Below are positions 15,001 to 28,985 of a stretch of DNA of 64,000 nt, in pieces; position 1 is the first letter of the stretch, and each line of letters begins with the position of its first letter. The stretch comes from Opisthocomus hoazin (lineage: Eukaryota; Chordata; Aves; Opisthocomiformes; Opisthocomidae): contig NC_134420.1 in assembly GCF_030867145.1 (NCBI RefSeq), positions 7,553,823 to 7,617,822 on the forward strand, written 5' to 3'. Below the pieces are notes generated by a model that was given only the letters and a program-made list of their open reading frames with translations, had not been told where the DNA came from and did not search any database. The position numbers were made by a program, and so were the translations under genes.

Positions 15001-15303
15001 TGGTAAAAAGCAAGCATTGGTGTATAAGAAGCAATAAAATCTCGTTCAATTGTGAAATAAGGGAAAACGGAATAAAACAATTTCTGGAAGAATCTTTATG
15101 AATATAAACATACAAATGTAACCACAAATCTTTTCATGTTCTCATTTCCAATAATGAATGTTATTTGCACAGCTTATTTTTGACCAATTTTGACATACTT
15201 CTCTGCTTTTCTCAAAAAAAGCATGTGGTGGAACCCTTTTCATTAAAGAAAGAGTTACAGGTACTCTTGCAAAGTCTTTTGGGGCAAAGGACATGGTTTA
15301 GCT

Positions 15304-15344
15304 AAAAAAAAAAAAAACATATATATATATATATATATATAAAA
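15304..15344. repeat. Poly(A) plus (AT)n simple repeat
   Basis: A14 at 15,304-15,317 followed by an AT dinucleotide run at 15,319-15,341. Confidence 0.95.
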
Positions 15345-17311
15345 TTTCTCAGTCATTTGAATCCATATGTCCCCTGCAGACCCTGTGCTGTGGACACAAA
15401 AGCCTGCCAGCCATTAGAAAGCGTGGAAACTGTCTTCTAATCTGAGCTGGGCCGTGCTGGGAAAGAAAAAGGTAGGTTCCTCGCCTGAGTTTGCATTCCT
15501 GTTATTTGTAGTCACTCTTTGTACACGTTGGAAGTACTGGGAGGATAAAACCTGATGCCAGGTGTCCCACACAAAGCAATTGTTCCACGTGAAAGGAGGG
15601 AGGACACTTAATTTCCACGAGAGCGGTGCCCCGATATCAAACCCCCGGCAGGATAAAGACCAACAGCAGCTGCCTGCAGACATCCCCGTTCGAAGCCCTC
15701 ACCCTCTGCACTGCTGCCGGGCAGTAGCTGCCCTAAGCCTCTTTCTCCTGCCCCTGCTTCCAAGCAGAGACACCCATGCACGGTCACTAATAAAACGACA
15801 CCAGAAATTCTGTGAAATGACCAAAAAGGTAAAAAATAAAACGAGGCAGTGTTGCTCCAGACTATAATTAGTGAAATCTACTGTGAATATTAATGAATGA
15901 TTCCAAGCAAAGTTTTACCAACATTGTGTATTTCTATAGCAACTCATCTACAAAGGTCTTCACCTTTTTTTCTTTTTTCTCTTGATACTTTCAGTAAATT
16001 TTAAAAGAAGTGGCAGCATTAACTTAATCTTTTATTTAGCTAATAGGAAAAGGTTGCATTAGAGCTTTCCTGGAATAAATGTAAGTGTACTTTAAACCAA
16101 ACACATAATGGCAATTCCCCAGTCAGCTGGGAACTGCACTAAATACGGCTTTGTCAAATCTTGAGCTTTTATTGCAAGTGTCACATTATCTGACCTTTTT
16201 CTTAAAGCTCTAGTTACCAGAATCACGTTATTATGTGAAAATCTCAGCTTTTATTAGCAGAATAAAGGTTTCCAGCCCTGATGGCCGGAGACAAAATGTC
16301 AATTCCAAAGGCTTCTAAACCAAGTGAGAGGTACCTGAGCATCTACTGTTAAAAAAAAAATAACAGAGCTTCAGCACTGCACTTTGGGCATCTACAACCA
16401 CAAGCACTACGGATGGCGTAGCTGTGTGGGAAAACATGCTGCTATACACAGAGGGGGGGGAAACGGTTCAGTCATCCCCCCTTTACCTGAGCAGCCACCC
16501 TTTGGGATGCCCATCTCCAGGTATCATTACATGGCTAGGCTTTAATGCCATTTAATAGCTCAACTCTATGGAGCTAGGATTAATTTAACTGCAACAGTCT
16601 GTGTGTCTGATAGCCTTTTAATCCCAACATTTCAGGCAAAGCTGTAACCTCACTAGAAGACGCTGGCTTCCCTCCTCGCCCTCATCACCGCCTTGCTGAG
16701 CCCTGGTCGTCCCCCACGCCGTTCCCAAGACAGTTTGTTTGTCATTTGAACTTTAGCTGCTTGAAAGATAACATCAGCAGCGATTGCGGCGGAGGCAAGC
16801 TTTGCAAATAGGGCCGCGTCACTTTGCATAAAAGATAATCTTTGCTGGGACCTTAATTCTGCATCAGGAGAAAGACTCCAGCAAAAGCATCCCAGGCAGC
16901 AGAGCGTTCGCGCATCGGGCACCGCGTATCACGCTCGCAACCTGAGTTACAAGCGCGGGGACCTGCGCGGTGCAGAAGTTACGCCGCGGAGCAGAGCCGC
17001 CCCAGCATCGGCTCTGCCATTACCTGCCGGTCCGTCCTGTGGCCTCTTGAGCCACAGGGATGCCAAAGGGGGGAAAAACAAGGGCGGTTCAAGAAAGGAT
17101 GGTGGAGGGCTACTGGGGTACCCTGGCCAGGATGCCCACATGGCCTTCGCCTCCTCCCCAGCACCACGCCACATGACACCACATCCAAAATCGGGTACTT
17201 GCCCGGAAAACGCTCTGTTCCCTCATTGCAACGCAGGGAAGGGAAGCGCAAGGGTTTTCTCGTTTTTGTTCAAATGAAAGGTGATGGGTCAATTTGGAAG
17301 AGAAAGGCGAC

Positions 17312-17440
17312 GTGCTGATTCTGCCACTACTTTGCTGCGAAATCTCGAGCAAATCCCTTAAACACTTTGCGCCGAGTTCACCCAACCATAAAGTGCCCGC
17401 AGACCTCGCAGCGGTATTCTGAGAATAACTGCAATTTAAG
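17312..17440 (+). repeat. MIR-like SINE fragment
   Basis: Order and spacing match MIR: ctgattctgccactactttg, then aaatctcgagcaaatccctt aaacactttg, then gttcacccaaccataaagtg, and cctcgcagcggtattctgag. These correspond to the MIR parts 'tgccacttactagctgtg', 'ttgggcaagtcacttaacct', 'cagtttcctcatctgtaaaa' and 'acctcacagggttgttgtga'. Confidence 0.6.
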
Positions 17441-20400
17441 ATTCTCCAGGATAAACTGCTCAAACAAGGAAGAGCGTTATGATTTATTGATGATTTCTTC
17501 AGCGTTTAGCCTTTTCCACAGGCCGTGGTTCAGACAGGGGATGCCGTGGTTGCAGTCTTTTTCCCTTCCATGCAAATGGTAACCTAGGCAATATGCAAAC
17601 ACATCTGCTCAAATCAGAGTTTTACTCCTCACCCTGCTCAGGCACAAATCACGGCAGTAATTAGGGACGTTCAGAAATACCATTCAAACACAGAGAGTGA
17701 AATATGAGAAGCACACAACTGGATACGTAAATGAGCTAAGATTAGGAAAGAAAAGTAATCTCTTTTAAAAGGCCAGCTAATCCATTAGGAAAAACAAACA
17801 AGCACTGATAACTTGTTCCATTTTCACAAAAATGTTTTTAGCACCGAAGCAATACCTACTCTTCCACCTTCTTCAGTGTCTGCGTGAGACGTTAACTCTC
17901 AGGTGATTAATGAGAAACTGAACAAGACTTTTCCAGAAAAATGGAAGAGATCAGACTCCTGCCTCAGGTAGGCTGTAATTAAGCCATCAATTAATGTGTG
18001 CACTATCTAAAACCCACAGGGTTGGTTTTTTGCTTTACAGCTGGATGCAGCACAGACAACGTCCTTTGTACAACGTCTCTGCCAGTGGTTTTAATTGATT
18101 GCTGCATTGATTAGGGGCATGCAGATGGCTGGGATTTTTCTCTGAAAAGTTTCAGATACCTCATTATGCTGCTCATGAAAGCAGCAAGCGCTCGTGGCTT
18201 GCACGAGCAACGTTTCAGTTGTCTCTCCGCTACCCCAATGTTTTCTGACACCCTTAGCATCCCCGCAGCTGAGCCGGCTGCCGTGCGATGCTGGACAGCT
18301 GGTCAGGCCGGAGACGGCTGGGATGGCGGCTCTGGTACCCCGTGTGTCCTGTGCTCAGTCTGGGTACGGACTGGGAGGACTCACCAAGCAGCTCCAGAGC
18401 CAGGTAAGCAGAAACTGCAAAGCAGCAGCGCAGGTGGCTGGCACATTGGGAACCCCAAGTTCGTGTTTCTGCGTACGGCAGATCGCCGAGCGTCTGGAGA
18501 TCAGAAATGTGGAGTTGTTTATAGCCGTAGCAGGATTATTTTTAAAGATCCAGCTTCTGTACATACCTTGGACTGTCAGGAGCAGCGTGAAGCGAATGCT
18601 GTTGCACAACTCCGCATCACGGCTTGCATTCAAAGCCGGAGCGTGGGTGGGGAGGGACTGGTTACACATCTCTAGCAGGAACCCTAAAGGATGTCGTAAC
18701 AGCCGCGCGGAGAAAACATCTGCTCATTAGCAAAGCTGCTCTGTTTCAGACACCGAGAGCGCACAAGCACGAACAAGCCCCGAGCGGAGGCTGCTCTCGT
18801 CTGAATCCCTACGTCGAACTCATGGCCTCTGCGTTTGGCCACCCCGGCCCCTCCGGCCTCTCACTCACCCGCTGCGCTCGGCAGCATCCCCTGGCCTGAA
18901 GCTCAGTGTGGTGTGTCGGGGGGCTCCCCCCCGGGCTGGCTGCATCACCCTCATTTCTTTTTCTCATTCCTGCAAACACACTCACCCAGCTACCAGCGGT
19001 TTCCCCAGGTTTTAGTGTCTCTAACTTTTCTTTCCAGTTGCTCCATCTAGTCACCTCCACACACCGCATCTCAGCCTCTTCTCCCCGAGGTCGATTTCTC
19101 ATCCACTTCCCTGCATGTGGAGATTCCTCGGGCTGCTCCTCTCTGGGAGAAATCCCGTCTCCTCCACTAGAAATGGCTTTGTCCCATTTTTTTCTTCCCT
19201 GGAAGCTGTTAACAGGCCTTACCCCCTTGGTGAAGGGCAGACCTATACAGCCATCCCCCTGCAGGTGTCCTACGAGCTGACCCACAGCTGCTTCATCCAC
19301 AGGAATGGGCTCTCCAGAGGTCTCTCATGGAGGGAGAGCAGCTTCACCCTGAGATGGCCTGGTTTGTGCGGTGACCCTGGCCATGGAGGAAGCCTGTCCT
19401 CATGCTGGGCTGTCCTCCAGCTGAGAAGTTAACGAAGCAACAGGAGGGAAGCGGGGCCGAGGGGATTAAGGTCAATGATGGTACGATCACAAAGTAGCAC
19501 TAGATAATTATCCACAGGGATTTTCAGACAGGTAAAACCAGGTCCTGGTATTTTTCCCAGTCCCTGATTACCCAGGCTCACAAGAGTCCGACGCTGGGAC
19601 CCTCATGTGCACCCATCTCAAGGGGCTGGTGTCGATGCACCCGGCTTCGGCTTAGAGCTGAGTATCTGTGGGAACTGAGCACAGAAAGTGCTGGACCCCG
19701 GCTGAGCTGGACCCATCCAAACACCAAGTGCAAGAGCTGTTTGGCAGCTCATGCCCAGCTCTGTGCAGGGGAGCGCTGCATCCAGGGGCCTCACTGGGAG
19801 ATGTCACAACATTTGTTTGCCAAGCCAAAGAAACCAAAAAGTCTGGAGCCCATATTTTCTGTTATTTCAAGCCTGAAGTTTGCTTGAGGAGTCTGAAGTC
19901 TTTGACAGAGTTTCATACTTGCAGAGGGGGATTTTATTTTGAACATCCTTTAAATACTCTGTGGGTAGGAGTATTTCCAGTTTTGGAGCGGTGCGTGTAT
20001 TCTGATAAATAAAATCAGCCTACAAAGTGGACCTTTGCATCGGCAATCAATACAGCATATATCTGCACTAGTGACTCACACAGCCTGTCATGGGTTTTGT
20101 TTAGTTATTTAGTGTAGACTTATATTAGAAAATATTTATATTACAGATATTTTAGCATCAACGAACAGATATTTCACAATATATATTTCGAGAAAGGATA
20201 AGGTTTTGCATCCAGTGACGTGCTGAAGTCTTTGCAAATGTTTTTTGAAACTAAAAAGAGTTTTTGGCATCATATATCGCTTACCCCAAACTCAAGAAAA
20301 CTGTAGGTCAGAAGTACAGTGGTAGTAGTGGAAAGAAACACTTTTCCTAATCGCATATAATGTTTAGTCAAATCCTGTTATACTTCCCAACCCAAATGGT

Positions 20401-21993
20401 GTCACTGGCCCAAATTCTTCTCCCAGGTACTCTTCTTATGTTGAGAATAGATTTATTAAGGAATAACACTAGGTTTGCCGCCCTGTAAACCAAGGTGGCC
20501 CATGAAGAGGGGTCAGCGTGCCTGCCGAGTGAGGAGACGAGGCAGAGTTATTGCTGCAGCTCAGATGTATTTTGAATACAAGTTCTTGCAACTCCCTAGT
20601 TACTACTCCCAGCAATCACCACTTTGGCAGAAAGTATTTTCTGTTTTTTTTAAATATACATGTTCGACAAAGTCCAGGTCCGTCTACACGGGCAGACACC
20701 ACAGCACCAGTTATCTGAACTTGTCAGAGTCTCTCCCCGTAGGGAAGCCAAGCTGCAAATTGCTTCAAAACATTTGGTAGCCACTAGAAAGCAAAAAGTT
20801 CTCCAAAATATCATTCTGATTTTTTTTGCCACCCCTGAGACTTCAGAAGGACGGACAATTAAATCTTCCCTGATGGCAGAGATTTCCCAGTTTATGCAGC
20901 ACTTCACGGGAAATCTAACTTCCCGCTGGCTGCTTGCGGCGCCTGCGAGAGATGCTGTTTTTCAGCCCTGTTTCTTTGAACTGCAATTAGTGCCTAGCAT
21001 TTTGGATCGGACGCCAAACCTTTCCCACAGCCATTTGGCTCGCAGGTGCCGAAGAACCCTCTTCCCCGCGAGCCTCCTGCCCGGTGTGTGCCTGGCTGCC
21101 TCCCCACGAGCGCTGCTCGCCGGGCACTCACAGCTGAGATGTCCCAACAGCTGGGCGACGGGATGAGTGCCCCCAAAGAAGCGAGCCTACAAAGCCCGGG
21201 GCGCAGCAGCCACCCCGCCCTGAAGCGTGGGCTTTGCTGTGCGGCCGAGAATGCAGCGCTTTGGGGGAATTGCCTCTCGGAGTGCAAACATGGGATTGGA
21301 GACAGAAAGTTCAAAATCTGCAGTGGGATAGCCATCTGTGGGGGTCATGGCATTTGGGGTAGGCTGGGACAAGGCTTGGCAAGGTCCACAGGACACCCAT
21401 GCCAGCCTGACACATCCAGGTGCCTCCCCACCACCCCATGGGATGCTGGTGGAGCTCTGCATCCATACGGCTCACAGAAGCTTCCCATGTACACTTTCTG
21501 GGCCCAGGATAGCTTGTCTGGGTTTGATGGTATAGGATTCTAAAAGGTCCGTATCAAAAATCTCTCTACAGATCCACAGCAGCCATTGAGCAGTGTGGAC
21601 TCGAGGGGAGAAGGGTCCCGTGGGGTCTGGCACGGCGCAGCGCCCGCCCAGCACAGCCAGCCAGGATGGGAGCCCTCGCCTGCCACAGAGGCTCTGGGTG
21701 ATCCATCCTCCTCCTCCCCCAAGAGCCAGGCTGTGGCTCTCCTCCAGCCCAAAACCATACTCACTTTCAGCAAGTTTCGGGGCTCCCCGGGCCATGGGTC
21801 AGGGGGACAGCAGGGCGCTGCCTGCATGGTGTGCCCGTAGCGTGGGTGCGTGCCTCGCACTGCCTTTCAGTCAGGGTGCTGCTGGGCAAAGGCAGCACCC
21901 GACGGGCTTTTAACTGCCCTCACACGCCAGATGCTGAGAAAACACCAACCTCCCTTACTGCAAAGCAAACAATGCACCACCTCGGAAATAATT

Positions 21994-22305
21994 TGGGTGG
22001 GTGTCAGGAGGATGGGGCCAAGCTCTTTTCAGTGGTGCCCAGTGACAGGACAAGGGGCAATGGGCACAAACTGAGGCACAGGAAGTTCCGTCTGAACATG
22101 AGGAAGAACTTCTTCCCTCTGAGGGTGACGGAGCACTAGAACAGGCTGCCCAGGGAGGTTGCGGAGTCTCCTTCTCTGGAGATATTCAAGACCCGCCTGG
22201 ACGCGGTCCTGTGCAGCCTGCTGTAGGTGACCCTGCTTTGGCAGGGGAGTTGGACTAGATGACCCACAGAGGTCCCTTCCAACCCCTACTATTCTGTGAT
22301 TCTGT
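21994..22305 (+). mobile_element. CR1 LINE 3' end, truncated and mutated
   Basis: Contains the last part of CR1 ORF2 ([20 protein letters not shown] ... FFPLRVTEH). It then has TAG at 22,137-22,139 in place of the Trp codon seen in the copies at 54.5 and 61 kb, so the frame is broken. The usual CR1 tail follows, ending with two ATTCTGT(G) repeats at 22,291-22,305. 5'-truncated, as is typical. Confidence 0.93.
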
Positions 22306-25300
22306 AATACTGCTGTAGCACCCACACATCGCAAAACACTGCAGGACCCTAAAGGCAGATGCTGAAGGACCTCCATACTAGGACCTGACGACGCTTAGGG
22401 GCAGACACAGAAAAACCCTCTCCTGGGTAACAACCAAAACCTCTGTGTATGATGTATAGCACACGAAGAGGCAGAAATAGATGGCGGCCACAGCCCTGAA
22501 CCAGGACAGAGGGTCTGTACTCTGTCTGGCAGGGGATTAAAACCCCTGGGTGGAACAAGCTCATTTGCTTCAAAGCAAAGTGGGAATTCCTGACTGGCTG
22601 TACAGCTGCAGCACATCTGCCCACACCCAGGCACAGGGCTCTGCGACTAGCAACCTGCTAAAAAAATATGATCAACAACATTCAGAGAAACAACAACAAC
22701 AGACAGAACTCAATGGGAAAGCAGAGCCGGGGAGCTGGAGTGTGCCCGCGGCCATGTGTCAGGTCTGTGGCACTGCTGAGACACACTGGGTTTCTCATCC
22801 CTGCTCAATTCCCAAGGCTAACTGTATCTCAATACATGTATGTAAATCTGAAACAGACCACTGGCCTGACTTTAATTTACCAGAAAGCCAAACTCACACA
22901 ATTTAGGAGCGTAAAGACCAAAGTAGCAGGAAGAAGTTACACATGTGGTTGTTTTCAGACCCCAGGAGAAGGCTCTACCCCCATGCCCTTGGAGCTGCCT
23001 CCCAGACCAGGCAAGGTCCCACTCGCTCCTTCTCCAGGGTCAGTGGTCACCAGGGCTGGAAGCCACACAGGCACACGCCACAGTGGGCTCTGGGCTCTCG
23101 TGCCAGCACCACCTGCCACAGCAGCTTTTTTCACATCACCCTGCAAGTGTGGAGATGCGTTTCTGAAAAAGCCCACACCAAATGAGACCACCAGTCTGGC
23201 CACCCTCGAGCTTGACCTCCAGCGGTGGCCAGCAGCCGATGCCTGCGATGGGGGTAGAAACCAGGTAATTTCATAGTGACTGCCTCCCAGAATACTCCTC
23301 CACCAGTCTTTATCCCAGGGACCGCTTGAGCTAAAACTGACTCTGTGCAGAATGGCTTTTGCTAGGTTTATTCTCTATTGATTTATTGAGTTGCTCTTCA
23401 ATCCTCCCACTAAATTCAGTAGACACTGTCCTTTTCAACGGCAGAATTAGGCTCTATGATTAAGGAGAAATTGTCCTATTTAAAGGAGAGAAAAATGAAA
23501 GCCCCAAGAAAGAAGATTTGCAGAGGTTTCCGAGCTTACAGCTTTGTTCCGAAACGGTCCAACACATCACAGCGTAGGTGGTCATTTCGGCAGTCTGGCA
23601 CCAAACTGTAAATTACACCGTAGTTATAGCCCTGCGTAATACCTGACACATACTTTATTAGAGATGTTGCACCAGTTCTTAGAAACAGTAGATATCTACT
23701 GCGTTATCAAGCACACAACAGGTATTTTGGTCCTAAATGGGAATTTATGACGTGACCATTGAGTAGGCAATGGATTGCAGACCCCTAGAATCATCTGGGG
23801 CTACAGAAACGCTTTATTTCAGGATCTCTTCTTACCGACTTCCTGCCTCGAAAGTTCAAGCAAGGCTTTAGATCGTCAGCTCATCCAACTGTATTATTTT
23901 CAGTGACAGGCAGGGCTAATTAGCGTGTATAGCTATTGTTTGCACTACTTTATCCTCATTATGTCTTCAACTTGCTACGCGGGCAACAATTATAAAGCCG
24001 TAAGGACATGCAGAGTTATGCCTGGAATCTCTGGTTTAATTTAGAGGAGACACAGACAAGAAGAGCACTGCTACTGCTAACTGCGAATGCCTACCTGACA
24101 GATTTATGAAGGGATTTCATGTGCTCGTCTGCCTCTCCTCCGTGTCCCATGCTGCGCAAGCTGAATTTAACAGCTGGCAAATAGGGTCCCACAGTCCCTG
24201 CGCTCGCTAGGCTTCCCAGAATAAAGTATCTGACAGTCAGGGCCTCAATGCATACAGTCACACGCAGATTTTTAGCTTATTGGGAAGCTAAAGGCAATGC
24301 ATATTCTACGGGAACATGCAAAATGATGCTTTCCCTCCAACAGCCTCTTCGGAGCGTTCGCCCCGGTTTCCCCTCGGAAGACAGAGCTGCTGTTAGCACC
24401 TCAGGTGACGAGTTTCCATTTCGCTAGACAAGCTCCCTCACAACAAAGCTTCTGAAAACAGGAACGTGGCTTATTCCTCCTGAAGCGCTAAGCGGACGCT
24501 ATCCGTTGCCAGAATTTAAGCACGGGGTCACCTACACCATATCATACCTTGCAGTGAGCTAACAAGAACTCCTGTCTTACACCTACTACTTCTCTAGTCA
24601 AAGGTTGTGGAGCAAGGCAAGGAGAGCCAGCTGCAGGCTGCCGTGCCCTGCCAGGACCCAGCAGAGAGTCCCCTGCGGTTTCCAGAGCCGCATCCCCACA
24701 GCCCCTCTCCCACCGTGACAGCTCTCCGGCAGAGACCTGCGCAGCTCGAGGGTACGTACCAGCAGCTAGCAGCGAGACTGGGTGAACGTGTCTGAACTTA
24801 TATCCCCTGAAACAGAGAGGCAAGTACTCCACACCAGCACAGCTGGCAGCAAGAAGGGGGAATTTTAAAGGAGGAAAAGTGTAAGATTATACAGCTGTTG
24901 TATACAGTTAAGCTGAAGCTAAGTGAGACTTTCTTGTGCACCCTTCAGAATTCAACAGCCAGACTATGGCATCTCTAAGACTAATATGTCAATCAAATCC
25001 AAGGGAATAGTGGCCAAGAGATGTAACCAGCTGGGAGGTGGTTTGACATTAGATGAAGCGCACACCAGTCACCCTGTTGCTGCATCCCAGCACTGGCAGG
25101 CACCTTCTGTCAGCAGAGAGATCTGCACCAGCACCACATCCATTTGACCACACCCTCTGGAGCAGTACCACCCACAGGGTGGAAAGGATGTTCATTTACA
25201 AGGTTATGTAGTGATTATATAGTTGTTTTTTTTTAACTAAATGTACTCCTGTGGTTGCAGAGAAGTGGTGGTGTTCTCCATGTGGGCTGTGCCACACAGG

Positions 25301-28300
25301 GACATCAAGGATGGTGATTTTTGATTGTCCCAAGAATAAAGCAGGCCAGAGACACCCAAAAAACAATGCACAGTTTGGTCAAGAAAAGAGTTGCCTGTGG
25401 GCTACTGATGCTTATTCCTACTCCAAAAGGAGCTGACTGGCAAAGATGGGGAAAAGAGGCAGCAGCACACAAGATACCACTGCCCTGCATCACATCATCT
25501 GTACTTTGCTTTTAACAAAGCTCACTAGAATCATTCTTTTCATGTGCCTCAAAGCTCTTTTACGTACATCCCTCCACTCAATTTTACAGCTGTACCAATC
25601 TCTGCATGTATTATGTGTGTTTGAGTAAGGGTGGAGCACAAAACCAGGAGTGAAATGGCCTCACTGGGCTGTCTCATGGACGTAAACGACGAAGTTGGCA
25701 GCGCTAACTATTTCTGCAACACAAACATGGCCACACGTACTTTATATTGTCTGTAAATAACAGATTCCCAGGACTGGGGTCCAAATATAGTGAAACTTCT
25801 ATGAAGGACCACGCTGAGGTTAGAGCAAAAATGAGTCTCCCAGCAGAGCGGTCTTTAGTTAAAGGTCAGCAAAAATTATAATTGGAAACCTTATTAGGAT
25901 GATTTAAAATCCTCAGTGTAGTTGCCAGTTGAAGGAATATTTAGTGCAGTAAGTACCTACACTCTTATTTAGAGTCTGAGTAGTTTTAAAGGCTATTACA
26001 ACCAACAGTAGGCGAAGATAGCTTGGTTTACATACGTGAACTGCAGCTTTAACTTGGAAATTCCAGTACTTTATAGACTTAAGCTAGACCAGATTGCTTG
26101 CTCGGGGTCTTTTTTTAATAGAGGGGAGGAGGGGATGCTATAAGGAAAAGATTATTTTATCAAGGGGAAACATTTTCAGAGTGCAGACACATGAGACGCT
26201 GTTTCTGAAAGCGCAAAACTCTGCACTCCTAGCAGGAGATATTCCTTCCTTGCAACCCATCTCTTTTCATATCACCTGAGAAATGACTGCTGTTAAGTAA
26301 ATCAAATGCTTTTGAAGTTCCTGCTCTGTCATTCTTTACTGTGATATGAAGGGAGTTTATCCAAGTTCAGAGGAAGATAAGGGAGAGCATTATTCCACCT
26401 CATGCCAATGAAGAAGAGCAACACCTGTACCAGGTACTCATGTTTCTGCTAGCTAGTACAAGTACATACAAATAACTTTCTTCTCCAAACATTAACTCAG
26501 TTTTTCCAAGCCTGTTTCATTCCAGCCATCCACCTGGCCCTGCTGGAGGGGTCTCCCAGCCTTCTGCAGTTGCGAGGTGGCAGGCAGGACACCCCACTGG
26601 CAGGGACTAAAGGCAAACCTGCACGGGCAAATCCCAGCGGTTACAGCTAGCCCTGGCCCTGAGCTCCGTGCCCCTTCCCACTGCCGCACCGGTGCTTTGC
26701 CTAGATGGTAGAGGCAGAAAGGAAGGATTTAGACCAGAAGCCTCGTAGCTCCATGCCAAATCCTCCTCCTCATCTCCTAAAATCCCTGCGTGAGCAAACT
26801 GGCAACAGCTGGGCTGATGAGATCAGCAGTGTCTGCTGCAAGCCGATGTGGCTGAGGGCTCCCAGCAGCAGGGAAGCCCTCGCTGCCTCGCCGGGCAATG
26901 GGGAATTACCAGGAATCACCACCCCTCGGATCCCTCTGCAGCTTGTTCCTATGGAGCAGGGACCTGCAGCAACAGGTGGGGTGGCTGCAGTGCTATATGG
27001 CATCAGCAACACAGCACCAGCCTGATCAACACAGACAAACCAGCAGCACCAGTAGCTGCTTTACATCTAGACAAATACATATATACATATATTTTTGTGA
27101 CAGTATGGACCCCCAAGAGAACTGAGCAGGTTACAGGCAGGTTTGAGAGACCCACTCTTGCACAGGAAAGCAAAAACCAGCAGCTATGGGCTGTTTCCCT
27201 CAACGGAGGATTGATATAGCAAAGAGTAGCTTACCTCCTAGTGCTTTCTGCCACCATCTAACAGGATAAAATTTAAAAGGCTTGGTTTCCTGAAGCATCT
27301 CAAATTTCACAGGTGAATACAAATCTTTCTTCAAAAAGTTGTACCCACTCATGCCATCTCCAGGCCTTCTTCTCCCACAGGCATTCCATTAACACCACAG
27401 TCTTTGACAACCCACAATGGTAGCAAGTGGTTAAAAAGAAAAAAAAAAGCCCACTCAAATAAAGATGTTGAGAAAAAATCTTTTCTAAAACACCCCCCTC
27501 CAGAACCTTCCTCATTTTAAAACTGCATCACAAGCTGAGGCCTCAGTGGTCTTTATATTTACTCCAAACAGGTGCATCCATTCCTTTTTCTCTTTAATTG
27601 CCCTGCCAGAAGGTGTCTTCTCAATGAGACCTTAATTAGGAGAAGTGACCTGTGGAAGCAGTGTATTGGATCTGCCTGGGACAAACTGAAATAAATGTCC
27701 TCCCCCTCTCTTTGCACTTCAGTGTAGCCTTGATATTCTTTTCAAAAATCTTCTTTTACTGTTTGCTGTTGTTTTCTAGCTGAGTAATTTAAAAGTCTAG
27801 CTATATGCCTTTATTTCTGCTCCAAGTAATATAAGCTATGGAAACATCTTTCTTTTCCCCTACAGAGCTAGGATTCGGTAGAGCGTGTGGACGGATTGTT
27901 AGCTCCCGCGTCTTCCTCTGTAGTTCAGACAGGTGTTGTGAGGGTGTCCGTTTCATTCCCTAGGTACCTATGCCGTATGTTTAACGTATATTTAACAAGC
28001 TAAAGCAACCTCACCCATCTCTGTCCTACGCAGGGGAGGAGGCAGGGTCGGAGCAGAGCTGGCTCCGGCAGCCAGGAGCAGGCGCATGGCGTGGTAATAA
28101 CGCGGCCCCGTTCTTCCATACACCAAAGATTTTAGTATCTGTTACTGCTTCCGTTAGCTTATTTTAAGACAACGATAAAGCAAGCAGTGTGCACACATAT
28201 GTGTTTAATATAAATGATAATCTGCAGAAGCACCATTTCCTCGGTTCTTGTGGAGACGGTGCTGGCGCTGGGCTCTTGGGAAATTCACAGCAATGGAATT

Positions 28301-28975
28301 TTTTAAGAGTTTGGGTTTGTGCTTTTTTTCTGCCCCCTTAAGTTATATGAAAGTTTTCTATTCATCGTGAAGATTTATTGATTGTTCTAGGGCTATGGGA
28401 TAATTAAATATACAAAGGCTTGGCAGTTATAGTAGAGCATATTCCTTTAGAAATGCTAACAATATCTTAAATCTAAGGAATTCCACTCCTAGTACTCCGT
28501 GGGGTCATAAATAAGTTCAGCACAGGGGCTATAAATATACACGGCACCATTTAAAAATCAGGTACATGACTGGACTATAGCTATTCAGTTTATGTCTCAC
28601 TTATCCCTTAGTTACTAAGGTTAGTAACCCCTCCCCCTCACTTCCATTACGGTCATTATTTTACGGCTGAATAAAATAATCTATTTGTGTCATTCGTGGG
28701 TTTTTAGTCTCATGAGGATTTATGTGCTAGAATTAAATGGAAATACATCATTCTGTGAGTATCCCCAACTTTTATGAAAAGTAAATTCTTGCCACCCCTC
28801 CCCTCCCAACGCTAACTGTCCGGCTATGAAACAGGGGGCTGTCTGCCCTCCGAGTGAGATTTTATTGCTAAAATAAAGTAAAAATTGTTTTAAAACAAAG
28901 AACACACATCTTTATAGTAAAACTCGCTTGTTTTACAATTAGAGAAAAGAGTCACATGGTCCCCCAAAAAACCCC
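22306..28975. other. Intergenic DNA between a CR1 copy and the BDNF 3' end
   Basis: No gene recognised. A frame of 202 codons at 22,668-23,276 has low-complexity content and no motif. The part nearest BDNF (about 28,280-28,900) is AT-rich and contains the alternative AATAAA at 28,861-28,866 on the minus strand, so a longer BDNF transcript end is possible. Confidence 0.65.
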
Positions 28976-28979
28976 AAGT

Positions 28980-28985
28980 TTTATA
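28980..28985 (-). terminator. BDNF: Candidate distal poly(A) signal of BDNF (TATAAA variant)
   Basis: The minus strand has TATAAA followed closely by a G/U-rich element (ggggttttttggggg). This lies at the point where similarity to the end of mammalian BDNF mRNA stops. A canonical AATAAA lies about 115 nt further downstream at 28,861-28,866 and could be used instead or as well. Confidence 0.55.

Larger units (their letters stand above)
10816..21993. other. Intergenic DNA, no gene recognised
   Basis: Holds a degraded CR1 piece, two MIR-like fragments and an AT microsatellite, listed separately. GC-richer stretches at about 14.2-14.6, 16.9-17.25, 18.2-19.4 and 21.0-21.9 kb create overlapping open frames on several strands, none with recognisable motifs. 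A block at about 17,960-18,140 has several homeodomain-type ATTAA/TTAAT motifs and could be a conserved element. Confidence 0.65.

Noticed and set aside
18166-18730. Overlapping frames of 169 and 178 codons
   Set aside because: Two frames of the same strand are open together, neither has motifs, and composition is moderately GC-rich.
22668-23276. 202-codon frame after a CR1 copy
   Set aside because: No recognisable domain or splice context, with low-complexity start (AACAAC repeats).
23461-23545. Another MIR-like fragment (attgtcctatttaaaggaga ... gaaagccccaagaaag)
   Set aside because: Resemblance is limited to one short purine-rich stretch and is too weak to list.
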